The translations under genes and the position numbers were made by a program. Shown here one piece after another: positions 12,001 through 22,900 of a stretch of DNA of 64,000 bases. Below the pieces are notes generated by a model. That model was not told the origin of the DNA, made no database searches, and worked only from the letters and a program-made list of their open reading frames with translations. Position 1 is the stretch's first letter; the number at the start of each line of letters is the position of its first letter. The stretch is from Siderastrea radians (Eukaryota > Cnidaria > Anthozoa > Scleractinia > Rhizangiidae). The stretch covers positions 3,702,366 to 3,766,365 of the forward strand of contig OZ024892.1 of assembly GCA_964017195.1 (NCBI GenBank), in the 5' to 3' direction.

Positions 12001-13866
12001 GCATTAAGCCTGGCCAATTCACCTTTAACAATCCATCTGGATGTGACATAATTAGAAAAACCTCTTATTTCACAAAAAATTATACCTGAAAGTAACACAA
12101 AAATTATTGCAGCATGCTCAACGTCATCTTAACCAAGCAAACTACTGAGCTCACTTATTCCTAGTAGATACAATTGTCACCAGTACTCATACCAGGATCA
12201 GTGAAAATCTGTTAACATTTTAATGGGTCTTGAATGATTGGTAGATCACACAACTCTGACTTTTGACTTATTGACAAGATATTATTTTTTAGACTCTATT
12301 TTCACTCTTGTTGTTTTTTAGAATCAATTATATTTTGCTTCCTAAAATCAAAGCAATAATGTGTTTTGACTGAATTCTAAAACAATACAATATTTTTTTA
12401 TAAAAACATTGTTAACACATGCAGTACAAGCAGTTAAGGTTTAAGAGGATTTACATTTAAAGGTACATGTAAACATCTTGACAAAAATATTTTCTCCCTT
12501 TTATCATTAATAGTATTATTACAAAAAATGGACTCAATATGTAATTTATTATTTACATAAAATAAAAAGGTAAAACTAAATACATTTTACAGTACTAAGA
12601 TGATCCAGATCATAGAGTAAGTATTTTCTTTGACACAGGTTTTTGATCAAGTGAAAGTTTGGATAAATAACCTAATCTAATTATTGCACACTATTTTCAA
12701 GTGTATTTTGTAAAACAGAAACATCCCTGTACAATAATCTGGCTTATTGCAAAGATGGTTAACTAAATAAAAGATTTATGATCATTGTATTTACATTATT
12801 TTTCCATATTTATTTTTGTTGCAGGACACTTTTACATGTATATAACTACTAAGCTGACACTATGATGTTAGAAAAAATCGCACTTTGTTTCTTTATATGT
12901 TTTGACATCAGGAACAGGCTAGCTTTCCCATCAGGTCAACTTCGATTCTGTCTTAGTTTTGCATTACTCAACGTTCAACTTTGATTCAAAAATGTTTTAA
13001 CAATTTTTATCCCAAGAACTTTTTGAAATTGAACTTTAAAGATTACAAAGGAAGATATATACATAGAAAGTAATCGTTTCATTCTTTCTTGAATTTGACT
13101 TGCAAAACGTCCGAATTCATCCAGACAACGAACAAATATAAGCTTATTCATTTGAAAACAGGGGCAAAAATGTTACCCTGAAAACATGAATAATATTATT
13201 GATACCTACAATACGCAAAAATGCTTATTTGTCACTTTATAAAATAAAATGCTAATATCAAAACAAAATAAATGACACGAGGATCGATTTGAGGCTAAGA
13301 ACACCCGTTGCTAACTAAAGTACGTGAGTGAGTGTATAAAATTTCATTATCTGATTACAAATGCAGAATGACGTCCGAATAAGCAATTGCACGAAAATAA
13401 CCTTCGGCTTAGGTTTAAAATTTGTGTTATTTTCAAACAATTTACCTGCTCCTGTGAAGCAAAATGCCGGTCTTTACTATCAGCAGACCAGTAGGAAAAA
13501 TCATAGGAAAAATCCTTGTCTTCACCCTGAGTGAAAATAAAGTTAGAATGAGAATATTTCACAAGATTGCAGCAAACAAGCAACTGCCCACCTACGTAAA
13601 CCGAGCGAAAAATCGCTGAAATCACTTACTCCAGGACTCGTGATTGTAGTCTTCTTTCCTTCCATGTGAATGCAAACTTTTGCGGTCATATCACGTTCCC
13701 TGTGCAATGTAACGAAGGCATTTTAGAGATAGTTAAACCTGTAAGTTTATACATGGGATTTATTGCAAGTTTACCGGTGTGAGAAACAATATAACTTCAC
13801 GGAAAATTATTTTGCTTACCTTTTATTGAGGGGCCGCACTCTAACTGCTACTTTGACCGAAGCCAT
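967..13866 (-). CDS. Kinesin-3 motor protein, KIF16B/STARD9 clade, 5' part (gene continues past the left edge)
   Basis: Plus-end-directed microtubule motor, N-terminal 464 codons. Coding exons in transcript order: 13866-13820, 13699-13630, 13526-13446, 11397-11281, 10762-10730, 10152-10091, 9786-9674, 8742-8673, 7339-7267, 6167-6100, 5031-4931, 4276-4148, 3198-3101, 2274-2197, 1955-1824, 1086-967. All junctions are GT-AG and the reading phase closes at each. Start [12 protein letters not shown] is the classic kinesin-3 N-terminus. The P-loop GQTGAGKS is at residues 91-98, switch I NDVSSRSH at 206-213 and switch II DLAGSE at 241-246, so the ATPase looks intact. The last exon seen enters the FHA region (SELPHL...DDDVLSTGV). 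No further exon was recognised at positions 1-966, so FHA, coiled coil and tail lie outside. It is a divergently transcribed paralog of the gene starting at 19965, with the same exon lengths at most positions. STARD9-like and KIF16B-like cannot be separated without the tail. Confidence 0.9.
3031..3085. repeat. Short hairpin element, family CCTCGTTCCCAGGGTCTC (copy 1)
   Basis: Arms CCTCGTTCCCAGGGTCTC and GAGACCCTGGGAATGAG face each other around a short spacer. It sits 16 bp past the donor of the kinesin exon ending at 3101. Further copies are at 27087 and 56837. Confidence 0.75.
3890..3990. repeat. C-rich low-complexity tract
   Basis: Imperfect repeats of GGACCCTCCCCC-like units. The complementary strand has many G runs and could form quadruplexes. 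It lies in the kinesin intron. Confidence 0.6.
4352..4455 (+). mobile_element. Degraded Penelope-type repeat with hammerhead-like motif
   Basis: CTGATGA at 4355, a short stem, a mutated AAAAC and GTC at 4380 are followed by TATGGTGGCCAATTCACCTT. The same order occurs at 55842. The GAAA core is changed to CAAAA, so the ribozyme is probably dead. Confidence 0.5.
5165..6056 (+). mobile_element. 5'-truncated non-LTR retrotransposon (CR1/Jockey-like) with TTA tail
   Basis: An ORF at 5171-5821 encodes the C-terminal part of a reverse transcriptase ([12 protein letters not shown], then [12 protein letters not shown], then [10 protein letters not shown], then [10 protein letters not shown]). The catalytic YADD block and endonuclease would lie upstream and are missing. 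A short 3' UTR ends in AATAAAGTTG followed by a TTA microsatellite at 5994-6056, a usual end for this type. It lies in the intron between minus-strand kinesin exons 10 and 11, in opposite orientation to that gene. The exact 5' boundary is uncertain. Confidence 0.85.
5994..6056. repeat. (TTA)n microsatellite
   Basis: About 20 units with one TCA interruption, directly following the LINE 3' end. Confidence 0.95.
6766..6966. mobile_element. MITE family TTAACCCTTTAAGCCC, copy 1
   Basis: It begins AACCCTTTCAGCCCTAACAG and has the family interior (TTGATCACCAAGGATAAGATGT, then ATGTATGGAGAACAGTAAGGA in separated blocks). The right terminus is lost. Confidence 0.7.
7399..7483. mobile_element. MITE family TTAACCCTTTAAGCCC, copy 2 (fragment)
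   Basis: TTAAACCTTTTAAGCCCTAA with only the ends of the interior, including GCATGGAGAAGAGTAAGGAG. It looks internally deleted. Confidence 0.6.
7560..7710 (-). mobile_element. tRNA-type SINE body fragment
   Basis: Minus-strand sequence reads CCTTAGACAAGATACTTTGC, then a CCACCCAGGTGTATAA block, and ends in the CATCCCGTCC-like tail. This matches the body of the SINE at 50093. The promoter head is not seen. Confidence 0.55.
8807..9018. mobile_element. MITE family TTAACCCTTTAAGCCC, copy 3
   Basis: TTAACCCTTCAAGCCCCAA at the left and TTGGGGCTTAAAG at the right end, about 210 bp, with the shared interior. Confidence 0.75.
9042..9125. repeat. Minisatellite of about 21 bp
   Basis: Four imperfect units of CAGTTACGTGACATTACTG in a kinesin intron. 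Confidence 0.75.
11627..11740. mobile_element. Short MITE, same family as 47643
   Basis: The right arm matches the 47643 element (AAATTGAACCAAGGATAAAA) and the left arm is partly deleted. It is about 114 bp and intronic. Confidence 0.65.
11741..13445. other. AT-rich part of the kinesin intron between exons 3 and 4
   Basis: No exon-like ORF, repeat family or RNA gene was recognised in this stretch apart from common AT-rich words. Confidence 0.5.
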
Positions 13867-15529
13867 ATTAAGCTGTGGTATTTCCCTTTCTTTAAGTCAT
13901 TTTTGAGTGTTCGATTACCAAATCAAAGCTTACAAAATATAGAAATTCTAACTCGGAATCATTCGAAAACCTCGATCACCTTCGATTTTGCCACTCGAGC
14001 CTGCGCACACCCGACCGCTGTGATGTCAGTGGCTCCCAGACTCCCAGGAAGAACCTTGTGCACCAAGACTCGCTTTGAAAAAGATATTCAAGACAAGGGA
14101 ATGGCCTATTTCAGTACGAAAATGATAAACCGTTACCGAAACCTTGGAGCCTTGGAGAATTAAAATCCATTGAGGAGCCATAAGTCTCCGCGATGATCTT
14201 GGTTTTTTTGACTTATTTTATGTTTGGTATAGTAAAGGGAAACAAATTAAAAGCATATCAAGGATAAGGGTTTCAACCTCGGGTTGGAACCTCCCCGTTC
14301 AAAACTTGATGGGTACCCACCGGGCCTTGGGGACAAAAGGGCAAACGAACAAAAGAGGATGCACACGCTGTATATGTTCGTCTTCGAAACAAGTCGCTCC
14401 TTCCACTGACTCCAAGCCGCCATTTTGAGAAAAATGCACGGCTCCACCAACAACACAATGAGCCACTTCAAGCAAGTCTAACATAAAATGCATACATTTC
14501 GGATACTTTTTTTCCAAACACCCAAAAAAAATTATCGAAACCTCTGATCAAATCGAAGTCTGTCAAAAACGCTGATAGTCTGCTACGCAGCCGTTCTTAG
14601 GGTCGTAAGCATGAAAAGTAATATACAGATTTATATTTAGCCAAGCCTAAAAGCGGAGCCCCCCTTTTCTTTTTTTTCTGTTTTTTGTTTTGTTTTGTTT
14701 TGTTTGTTTTTTCGTTTTTTTTTCCCTGGCACTTATTAATTTGTAAAAATACTCTCGTTCAAGTCGCCAAATTAAAAAAAAAAAAAAAAGATAAACTGGT
14801 GATTAGTCTACTAGGCCATGAGTGTTTATTGCTATCCTTGGGTGTTAATTTTACTACTTATTTCTTTCTTCGTCACAAGCTGCCTATCAACATGAAAATG
14901 CTAGTGTTTCTCCTGGCAAAATGTGTTCGGACCACCGCAAAAACCATGGTTGTGGACAGAAAAAAACAAAAAGCACTAGCTCTGCTATATTTGGCGTCGA
15001 AACCTCTGCGAAATGCTGCGAACTCAAGCGGTGTGCCGACCGAGTTCTCAGCAGAACCGACAAGGCAAATTTAAACTTTTCGCCTGAACTTTATTGCCTA
15101 ATTTTTTTTTGCCTAAATTGAACTTTTCCTCTTCCACCAAAGAGGCAACTGAGTATTCTTTTGAACTTTTTTCCATTAACAAATTTGTTTTTGACTTTTG
15201 TTGTCTTTGCTTGTTTGCAACAACGCGGGTCACCATGCGATTTCCCCCCAAAAACACGGGATTCAGCACAGGGTTATATCCAGTGTATGCCATTTCATAT
15301 TGATGACCCTGTAGTGCGAACGGACGGACGGACGGTCACGTGACTATTACGTCACTATCAAAAATTCTAGGCTTGATAGGTTACCAAATTCGTTTAGCAA
15401 TGGTGCTCCGCTAAAAGTCTGAAGACAAAACGCAAACGCTTGCCGGTATGGAAGCATTTTCTAGGTTTCTGGTAATCTGAAAACGGAGGCTATTGAGGGT
15501 CTTATGCTTGTTGAAGATGGCATAGTTAA
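13867..15529. other. Left half of the spacer between the two kinesin genes
   Basis: The first few hundred bases should hold the promoter and leader of the minus-strand kinesin; no TATA box stands out. T-rich and A-rich runs occur at 14663-14720 and 14773-14790. ORFs here are short and without recognisable motifs. Confidence 0.5.
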
Positions 15530-16103
15530 AGCGGCCTTCACACAGGGTCTGGAAGGGGGGCTCATACATTAAAAAAGACTCATTTCTGCAAAAGCTAATT
15601 AATTTAAAATGTAGATTGGCCCTTTCGATTGATATTTTACACTCGCCTGATTGATTCGCTTTTGCCACTAGAACGTTTCTTGGGTCATGGCGACGATTTC
15701 CCGAATTCCCGACAGACAAGCCAAAAAATCTCGCATCCCGTGCCCAAATTTTGGCGAATCCCGCTTCCCTGGAAGCAGTCAAATCCCAAATCCCGTCAAG
15801 ATATTTTACGTTTTCCCGAATCCCGCACCGTATTTTGGCCAAATCCCGGATCCCGAGAATACCCTTCTAGACCCTGTTCACACGTCAAACTAACGTTGGC
15901 CAACTCGTGTCGGCAAACTCAAATTGGTGTGTGTGAACGACACAACAACATGTTGGCAAACTGTTGGTGACAAATAGAACTTGTCTCTATTCTCGCTAAC
16001 TTTTCGCCACAGTTTGCCAACATGTTGTTGTGTCTTTCACACACACCAATTTGAGTTTGCCAACACAAGTTGGCCAACATTAGTTTGACGTGTGAAGGCC
16101 GCT
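15530..16103. mobile_element. PIF/Harbinger-like MITE carrying a nested insertion
   Basis: Termini AGCGGCCTTCACA and TGTGAAGGCCGCT are inverted and flanked on both sides by TAA (15527-15529 and 16104-16106), as expected for Harbinger target duplications. After removing the insert at 15543-15876, the arms run inward for about 90 bp (GTCAAACTAACGTTGGCCAA, CAAACTCAAATTGGTGTGTG). Confidence 0.8.
15543..15876. mobile_element. 334-bp MITE with CAGGGTCT termini nested in a Harbinger-like MITE
   Basis: Ends CAGGGTCTGGAAGGG and CCCTTCTAGACCCTG are inverted, and TTCACA is duplicated on each side (15537-15542, 15877-15882). The right half repeats AATCCCG about nine times, resembling transposase-binding subterminal repeats. 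The CAGGG start is hAT-like, although a 6-bp duplication is not typical of hAT. Confidence 0.8.
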
Positions 16104-16555
16104 TAAGACCGAAAAATAACAGGGTCTTAAAGGAGCTCAAAGCTGTTCAGGGCTCCAGGCCTTCACTGGCCAAATGATGCAGGACTTCAGCTGGCCTGGT
16201 AGTTCGAAAGAGGATAAGCGTCAACTTTTAATTCCTTTTTTACAAACAAACGAAACGGATGCCCTACATTTTGACTTGAGTTGCTTTCAAACAATCACTG
16301 GTGACAAGAGAGGATAAAGGGGTAAGAGAGTTAATCCCCCATACTGGCCGGTATCCCCATGAGGGTTACGAAATAGCCAATCATCTGTCATGAATATTAG
16401 CTGCGTTCGCAGCTGAGCCCATTCCCACGCACTGTCTTCGCGTCCGTCGCGAATCGACCTTCAAATAAAATGGCGGAACATTCGGGAAGCGGCCCTTGTA
16501 TACGTTTCGTAGACGAACGTAGTTTAAGGAAGTATCGGTAGTAGGAAAACGCAGA

Positions 16556-16900
16556 TTGCGAAAGAATCGTTCGCTAGGATTTGTTTTGAAGCCCAACTGT
16601 GCGGAAAGTTCAAGCGAAAGTTCAAGCGAGGACGACGAAGTTGACTGCAGCAGTGAGCTCGAGATCGAGAGCGATGAGGCCGAAACCGAAGCTCAAGGGA
16701 GCTGCAGCTCTGGAGAAATCTCAGAAGACGAAAAAGGCAAAAGTAAAAGGCCAAGTAAAGTAACAACAACGAATCGAAAGTCAAGGGCTTCGACTTCAAA
16801 ACCAAGAACCCGGGCGCGAAAAGCGAAAAACAATCTAGCTGAAGACAAGGTTGTAGTATGTAAAATGACAGGCCAAACACGACTCCCGCAAGTCACTTAA
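16556..16900 (+). CDS. Unrecognised acidic-then-basic ORF inside an inverted-repeat element
   Basis: The frame encodes about 114 residues: a Ser/Glu/Asp-rich first half and a Lys/Arg/Thr-rich second half, ending TGQTRLPQVT. The track start is not an ATG. A different-frame ATGGCGGAACATTC at 16470 ends quickly at TAG. It could be a decayed first exon of a transposon or host protein, or chance. No family was recognised. Confidence 0.2.
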   Translation: MRKNRSLGFVLKPNCAESSSESSSEDDEVDCSSELEIESDEAETEAQGSCSSGEISEDEKGKSKRPSKVTTTNRKSRASTSKPRTRARKAKNNLAEDKVVVCKMTGQTRLPQVT

Positions 16901-17519
16901 GTTATTCTAGCCTTCAAAATAGAGCTTTCGTGAGTACATTCGTAACAGCTTTGTCCCTTTGATCAAGATGATCTAAAGGCGACACAATTGTGCCGGTAAA
17001 TTGTGTGGTTGACCTTTTGATCAAGCTGTGATATATACTGTTTGGAGGGTGTTATGTTACGTTCTTAGAGCCGTTTCAAATCTCTGTGCCGTTGTGTGTG
17101 CTAGCTCTTTAGCAATTAGTTAGCTTTTTGGGCTCAGATTAGTTGAAAGATCCCTTAAAGCCGTTTGAAAGAGTGATGTTTTCTGAAAGGATGCCAAGTT
17201 TTTAAGCCCGTGATTAGATGTTTGCTTGCGGTTATGTGCAAGACATGTACAACTTTCTTTATCGTGGATGTCGTATTACAGTCTCCTTTGATCATGTGGA
17301 AGCTGCGGCTTCTTGCGCTGTCGTTTTCTCTCTTCTTTCATGGTCGTGGTTCTAGAGATAGAGTTGCTTGGAGTTAAAACATTGCATCTCCATTGTCTTG
17401 TGGCGTTACTAGTATCCAACAGATACATCTCCACCAGTTTAATGGGAAAGATCTCATGGATATACCCACCACGATTCCCCAAACTAAGGAAAGAGAAGAC
17501 AATATTTAAAACAAAGAAA

Positions 17520-17720
17520 CCTCACCTCCACTCATTGGCCGCTATATGCCTATGATTGGCCTCATTTGCCTCTACATGACTCATCTATCTACATATACCT
17601 ACATAATCGCTCGTATGCCTTCATTTCCATTCTTATGCCTACATCCGCGTTCAATGGCTCCTATTTTCCTACATTGGACTTCATGTTCCCTCATAATTCC
17701 CCATAACTCCTATATGCCTC
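17520..17720. repeat. Degenerate pyrimidine-rich repeat
   Basis: Recurring words ATGCCT, CCTACAT and CCTCAT at roughly 10-12-bp spacing, strongly biased to C/T/A on the plus strand. No ORF or RNA is evident. Confidence 0.5.
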
Positions 17721-18308
17721 CATTTGTGAAATCTTCAGCAGTTAAAATCCTGGTTCGAAAAACTCAAGGATGCTTCTCGTGAATAAGTTGTGTTATTTCT
17801 TAAGCAAGACTCGAATTTCGGTTCTTCAGTGAACCTCGTCAGTTGCAATCATTCTGTTGAAAAACGTGAGACCTTCGGGGGGAATTTCAACTATTTCCTC
17901 GGCCAGTGCAATCTAGCGCAAAGCAAAAGCAACATAAGTTACAAGTTAGTTTTGTGAATTTCAACGTTTTCCTCGCGCTCTAAATCATCCCCAGAACAAC
18001 TAAACTTTCTTTGTTCCACTTTGCTCCCGCGGTTGAATCTTCAACCCATTTCTTTTCCTTGATGCCGATTGATCCATATAAAAATTGAAAAAGAATAAAC
18101 AACGCTACTCTCATCTCGCATTCGACAATCTGGCCTGCCATGTTTATGGATTCCTCCTCCACGAAACTTCCACGCAACGCGCGAGGTGACATTATCCGCG
18201 GGAACTGGATACTTTCTAAAAATAAGCTGAGAGGGATTTATAGGATGGCAATAGGGCCTATATAAGGGATTAACTCTCTTACCCCTTTATCCTCTCTTGC
18301 TGGTGATT

Positions 18309-19964
18309 AACTCTTTTGAAATAAGAGAACAGGAACCTTGGTTAAATTTTAATCCCAGGTTAGCGTTAAACGACCGGGTCCAGCTCCACTGAATACATGA
18401 CGAATCATGTCAATTATGTTGCCCCAGGGCACAATTTGGCCCAGACATGGATGTTTATCAGAATACTCTGTAACTTGTCCAATTTTTGGAAGCCGTTTAT
18501 CCAGTTGCTGTACTAACTCTTTAGTTTCAAACTTAGCAGGATTCAGCCATTTTTAGGGGCTTTCTTGGAGACTTAATAGATCGATTTATCAACCCTCCCC
18601 AGTCCTTTACTCTTTTCTAAAAGTGGCTGCAGCTGTGGCTGTTCCTGGGTAAACATCAATGATCTATTCGGCTATTTCTAAGCGTGCTAAGGCCCTGGAA
18701 AAACGCTATAACTCGCAACTCCGTTTGGTCATGACTGTTGCGTGGTATCAATGGCGCAAAACCGCTCAGCCAAGAAGGAATGACTTTTGTAAGCTTCATC
18801 GCCTCTGGTCTTTATCTTCAGGAAGATAGTTAAGCAAACAGCTCTCTTGCCTTATTCTACTCGTCTTGTCAGAAACACAGTTTACTGGAGTTATCCCTCT
18901 ATTAAATTTCACCTACCAGCCGACATTGAGAGAAACTTTCTAGCTAATGAAAAGTGAACCGAAGTTGACCTTCTAACCACAAAAAGAAGCAGAATTAGAT
19001 TTTTAAACAGCCAGCTGTATTCGAGGGCCGATAACCCTTGCATGTTACTTATTAATTAAAACTTGATTAACTTATTAGTAGTTAACTATTAGCAGAATCA
19101 TTTTGCTAGTTGCCATTAGCAATACTCTCTGTGTTGAAAACTACGAGTAATTAAAAGCAATTAAAATATCTACCCAGACATCAATAAGCGCTGATGTAGA
19201 ACTGAAGGTAACGCATCATTAGAAACGTAAGAAAATGAAACCTTGTGTTGAAAATTGTTCACGTTTTAATAGATCTGAGATCTACTTGCTGTTAATTACT
19301 GCACTACAAGTTCTCAATTCGCCTTTGCTTGCATACTCCTTGATGGTCGACTAAACGAAGTCAAGGTTGCGCCCCCAGCAATCAGGTAGCGTGCTTTACG
19401 CCCCCTACAGCTAGGGCATTACCGTGACAGCAAGCCTAAACCAAGCGTCATTCCAAATGCACATTGTTGCTTACCGATTTTAGGTATCTGCGTGGAGTGA
19501 ATTGCATAGAATCAAATTAATCTCACCTGCGATGCTTTTTTTTCATAGACACGCTAATTTTCGCGTGTCTCCGACTAGACCGGAAGTCACCGGAATAAAC
19601 AATCAAGTGCCGGCGAGTCATTCTCACGTGATCTTGAGACGACCTACAGCCTCGCTATGGAGACTTGACGGTGACTTCGTTCGCGATCCTTCCTCCAACG
19701 TGAGCATTCGGCAGATTTCAGTTTTACATTTTGCTCCTTTGTGCAGAAATCAATGGAGTAGTTTTCACAGGACTTTATGCAAAGGTCTGCGAAAATGTCT
19801 AACGTGAAATTGGTGGAATTTTCAAGCTTTTACTGGCTACAAAGATATCCATTGTCCAAACTAAGTCAGTGTTTCACGAAATAGATCTTGGAGTGCTTGT
19901 GTGGTTTCAACTCTATCTTTGAATACAGCAGTTTTGTTTCGTTTTGAAATTTCTGAAGAACACA
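18309..19964. other. Right half of the spacer and likely promoter of the plus-strand kinesin
   Basis: 18338-18385 resembles one end of the repeat at 36854-37095 (GGTTAGCGTTAAACGACCGGGTCC). The remainder shows no recognisable gene. The last 500 bp are the probable promoter and leader. Confidence 0.5.
19579..19587 (+). promoter_or_regulatory. ETS-type site upstream of KIF16B
   Basis: ACCGGAAGT matches the ETS consensus and lies about 380 bp before the KIF16B start codon in a locally GC-richer stretch. No TATA box was seen. It may mark the promoter, but the transcription start is not defined. Confidence 0.35.
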
Positions 19965-22900
19965 ATGGCCTCTGTTAAAGTGGCTGTAAGAGTTCGGCCA
20001 TTCAATCAAAGGTAAAGTTTGATTTTATTAGCCGACTTTTCTTTAGTATTCAGTTTGTGTGAGATTGAACCGTGGCGTTATGTTTTTCACGTCACGGCCT
20101 TTGAACACACAGGGAAATAGACATGGGAGCCCAAGGAATCATCGAAATGGAGGGAAAGAAAACGAGGATCGTTAACATCAAGGTAACATGTCAACTCAGT
20201 TTTCTTTTTCTGGGTTTGTTATTTATCTACTTCGTGCAGGTTGTAACTTTATGAGACTGGTGTCATGTTGAGTGAGTATAAAAACACTCTCTTACACCGG
20301 CTAATTTTATGTATTCGGTATTTGTTTTTGAACTGTAGGCAAGTTCAGTGACTGGAGAGGGAGAAAGACGAAATCGAGTCAAGGATTTCTCGTTTGATTT
20401 CTCCTACTGGTCTGTAGAAGAGAGAAGCCGCAACTTTGCTTCGCAGGAGCGGGTAAGCTCAAGTAGATTGTTTTGTCACCGCCATCGAACACATGATCGC
20501 ATGATTGGTTGTTTTCATAGCTATATTTGTCAACGTTCTTGGAAATTTTTCTTCGATTTACCAGCCATAAATGTCAATTTCTCAGCCATCAGCAAAATCT
20601 AAACTAAGAAGCGTGTAAACACTGTCAGCTTTCAAATCAGTGGGCCCAGCCTTCGATTTAACGAGCAATTTCGAGCAAATTTGGTCTCTCGTGACATTTC
20701 AGTGTTTATTTTCCACTTCGGTTCGTCTAAGTGTCCAGATAGCTTTAAGTGAAAATCTCCGGATTCTGCAGCCATGTTCCCTGTTGGAGCATGACTTTTG
20801 ATTTTTTAACTGTCTAACAGGTCATTTGCAATTTAAAATTATTGAAGTTTTCGCTAAGACAAAATCGTCATTGTATAATTGCAAAATCATCTTTGTCCCG
20901 TTTCAATAGGAACGTGCAATATGCATAATAGCATTAATAAGAATAGAATTCTTTATTTCTTTTGTGTTTTGTGATTTGTTCAAACAAAGTGTGTTCAAAA
21001 TAAAATTGAATTTTTTTTCAAAGACATTCTGGACTGCATATGCTGCATGGGAACAGATTGGAGTAATTTAATAATGTATATTGCATGGTTGTGTGATGAG
21101 TTTTTGAGCAGCTGGTAATTTTTTTTTCTGAGGATATGTAAAGCCACAGGCATTTTCTAATTAAATTTTTATTTTTTCTTCATTTCAAAACATACACTTT
21201 CTGTGGAAGATTTTTTATTTGATCAATAATTGAAAATTAATAATATGTATATAATGTACCGGTCAAATTGAAGCTTCAACATCCCCCCCCCCTCGTGGGC
21301 ATACCTGGTCATTTGACCATGCTTCGTGCCCAAGGAGGGGGGAATTTGAACATTGCCTTGGAAGGGTAGGGAATTTGAACCAGATTTATCTCTTATCTGG
21401 GGTAATACGCCCGTGCATTTTTTTGGTTTTTGCAGGGTTTGACGGATTTACATAATAGAATCTTGCCCTTGTTGGTCAATAACTCTTTCAAAAGGTCTAT
21501 AAAAGAAGTTTGAAGGTGTCATTACGGGATATCTCTCTCTGAAAAGTGTTAACAGTGTTAGATTGAAGGTGAAAATTATTTGTCTTTGAGAAGAGGTGTT
21601 TCAGTACTAATTGGTAGGGCATTTGAACAGCTTTTTTGCCCCGGGGGGAGGGAATTTGAACAAGCCAGTCTTCAAAAGTTCAAATGCTCAGGGGATTGCC
21701 CGGGGGGGCGATGTTGAAGCTTTGATTGACCGATACATAAATGATTAGGAACAGTCAGTCATCTACATCTACATCTTTTCAGTAAGTTGCAAAACTCTTG
21801 CCAGGACAGTTTGCAAGTGTGATGAAAAGTGTAACAAAATAATAATTATTGTATAAATAAAATTTATATATGGGGGTGTGTGGAGTGCTCATCTGGCATT
21901 TTTGCTTCTAAAACACTTCAAACAAAAGGTTAGATTGCTGCATTATTATGGTGTTCCCAATCAGATGGCTCTATCTAGCTTCCCACTAAGCATAGGTATC
22001 TGTAGCATGAAGGGACTTGGTGAACATTGTGTAGAGGCATTTTTACCCCTCTCCTCTCCCTGGTTAGGATGTTAGTCCATCATAGGGCTACCCTCAATAT
22101 TTTGTGAGATATATCCCTACAGTTTGTCAATAATATCAATTAATACTGGAGTGAAGAATAACTGTGGGAGTGGTCCAGATACTTGACAAAGCTTGGGTGG
22201 GGAGGTGTCTCTGACCTTGTTTCCCAAGACAAAAATCTGATTGAAGTGCGGAGTTGCCTCATTTGATGACCCTTTTCTAGAGATTCTCAAGTCAGGGTGG
22301 CATTACAGTTTACTCTATAAATAGCATATAAGGGGTATTTATATCATTTTGCTGTGTGCCAATGATGTAGCTGATGCAACAGGTTGTTAAGGAAAAAACT
22401 AAATAAAGCTGAATCTGCCTAGGAGGTGTATGTTAAAATCCATCAGTAATTTTTTTCTGTGCATAATTTAGACCATCTGTCAAATATCTCTATGAACAGA
22501 GCAGTGGAACAGTTAGCAGAGAATTCAAGAGAGAGAAAAGAACTGTTAAAAGAACTTACATGTAGATGAGGCGCCTAAGGATAGGTCTAATCGTTCGTGA
22601 AGTAAAGTGCGTTGTGTTTTAAAAGACATGCCGCAAATGAGCCATGATCATAGTATGTTCTTTGAAATGGACAATTATCAAAGTCCCCATATCAGCACAG
22701 GGTCCCAACCCCCCCCACCCCACCCCCCTCAGGGAAGCCAATGACAAGTGCATAAGTACACAGTATTCAGAGAAACAGCCTGATGTAGCCATGAATTTTC
22801 CATTTTCCTCCCAGGTGTTCAAAGACCTTGGTACAGATGTCCTCAAAGCAGCATTTGAAGGCTACAATGCCTGCATCTTTGCTTATGGACAAACTGGTTC

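Larger units (their letters stand above)
16291..18308. mobile_element. 2.0-kb element with about 45-bp terminal inverted repeats
   Basis: GAGAGGATAAAGGGGTAAGA in the left arm (16291-16337) returns inverted in the right arm (18267-18308). No transposase was recognised. Inside is a plus-strand ORF rich in Ser/Glu/Asp then Lys/Arg (16556-16900) and a pyrimidine-rich tract. It lies between the two kinesin starts. Confidence 0.6.

Noticed and set aside
13903..14163. 86-codon ORF upstream of the minus-strand kinesin
   Set aside because: No motif, starts inside the likely promoter and leader of the kinesin, and has no splice or homology support.
15411..15970. Proline/serine-rich ORFs of 113-143 codons on both strands
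   Set aside because: They are produced by the AATCCCG subrepeats of the nested MITE.
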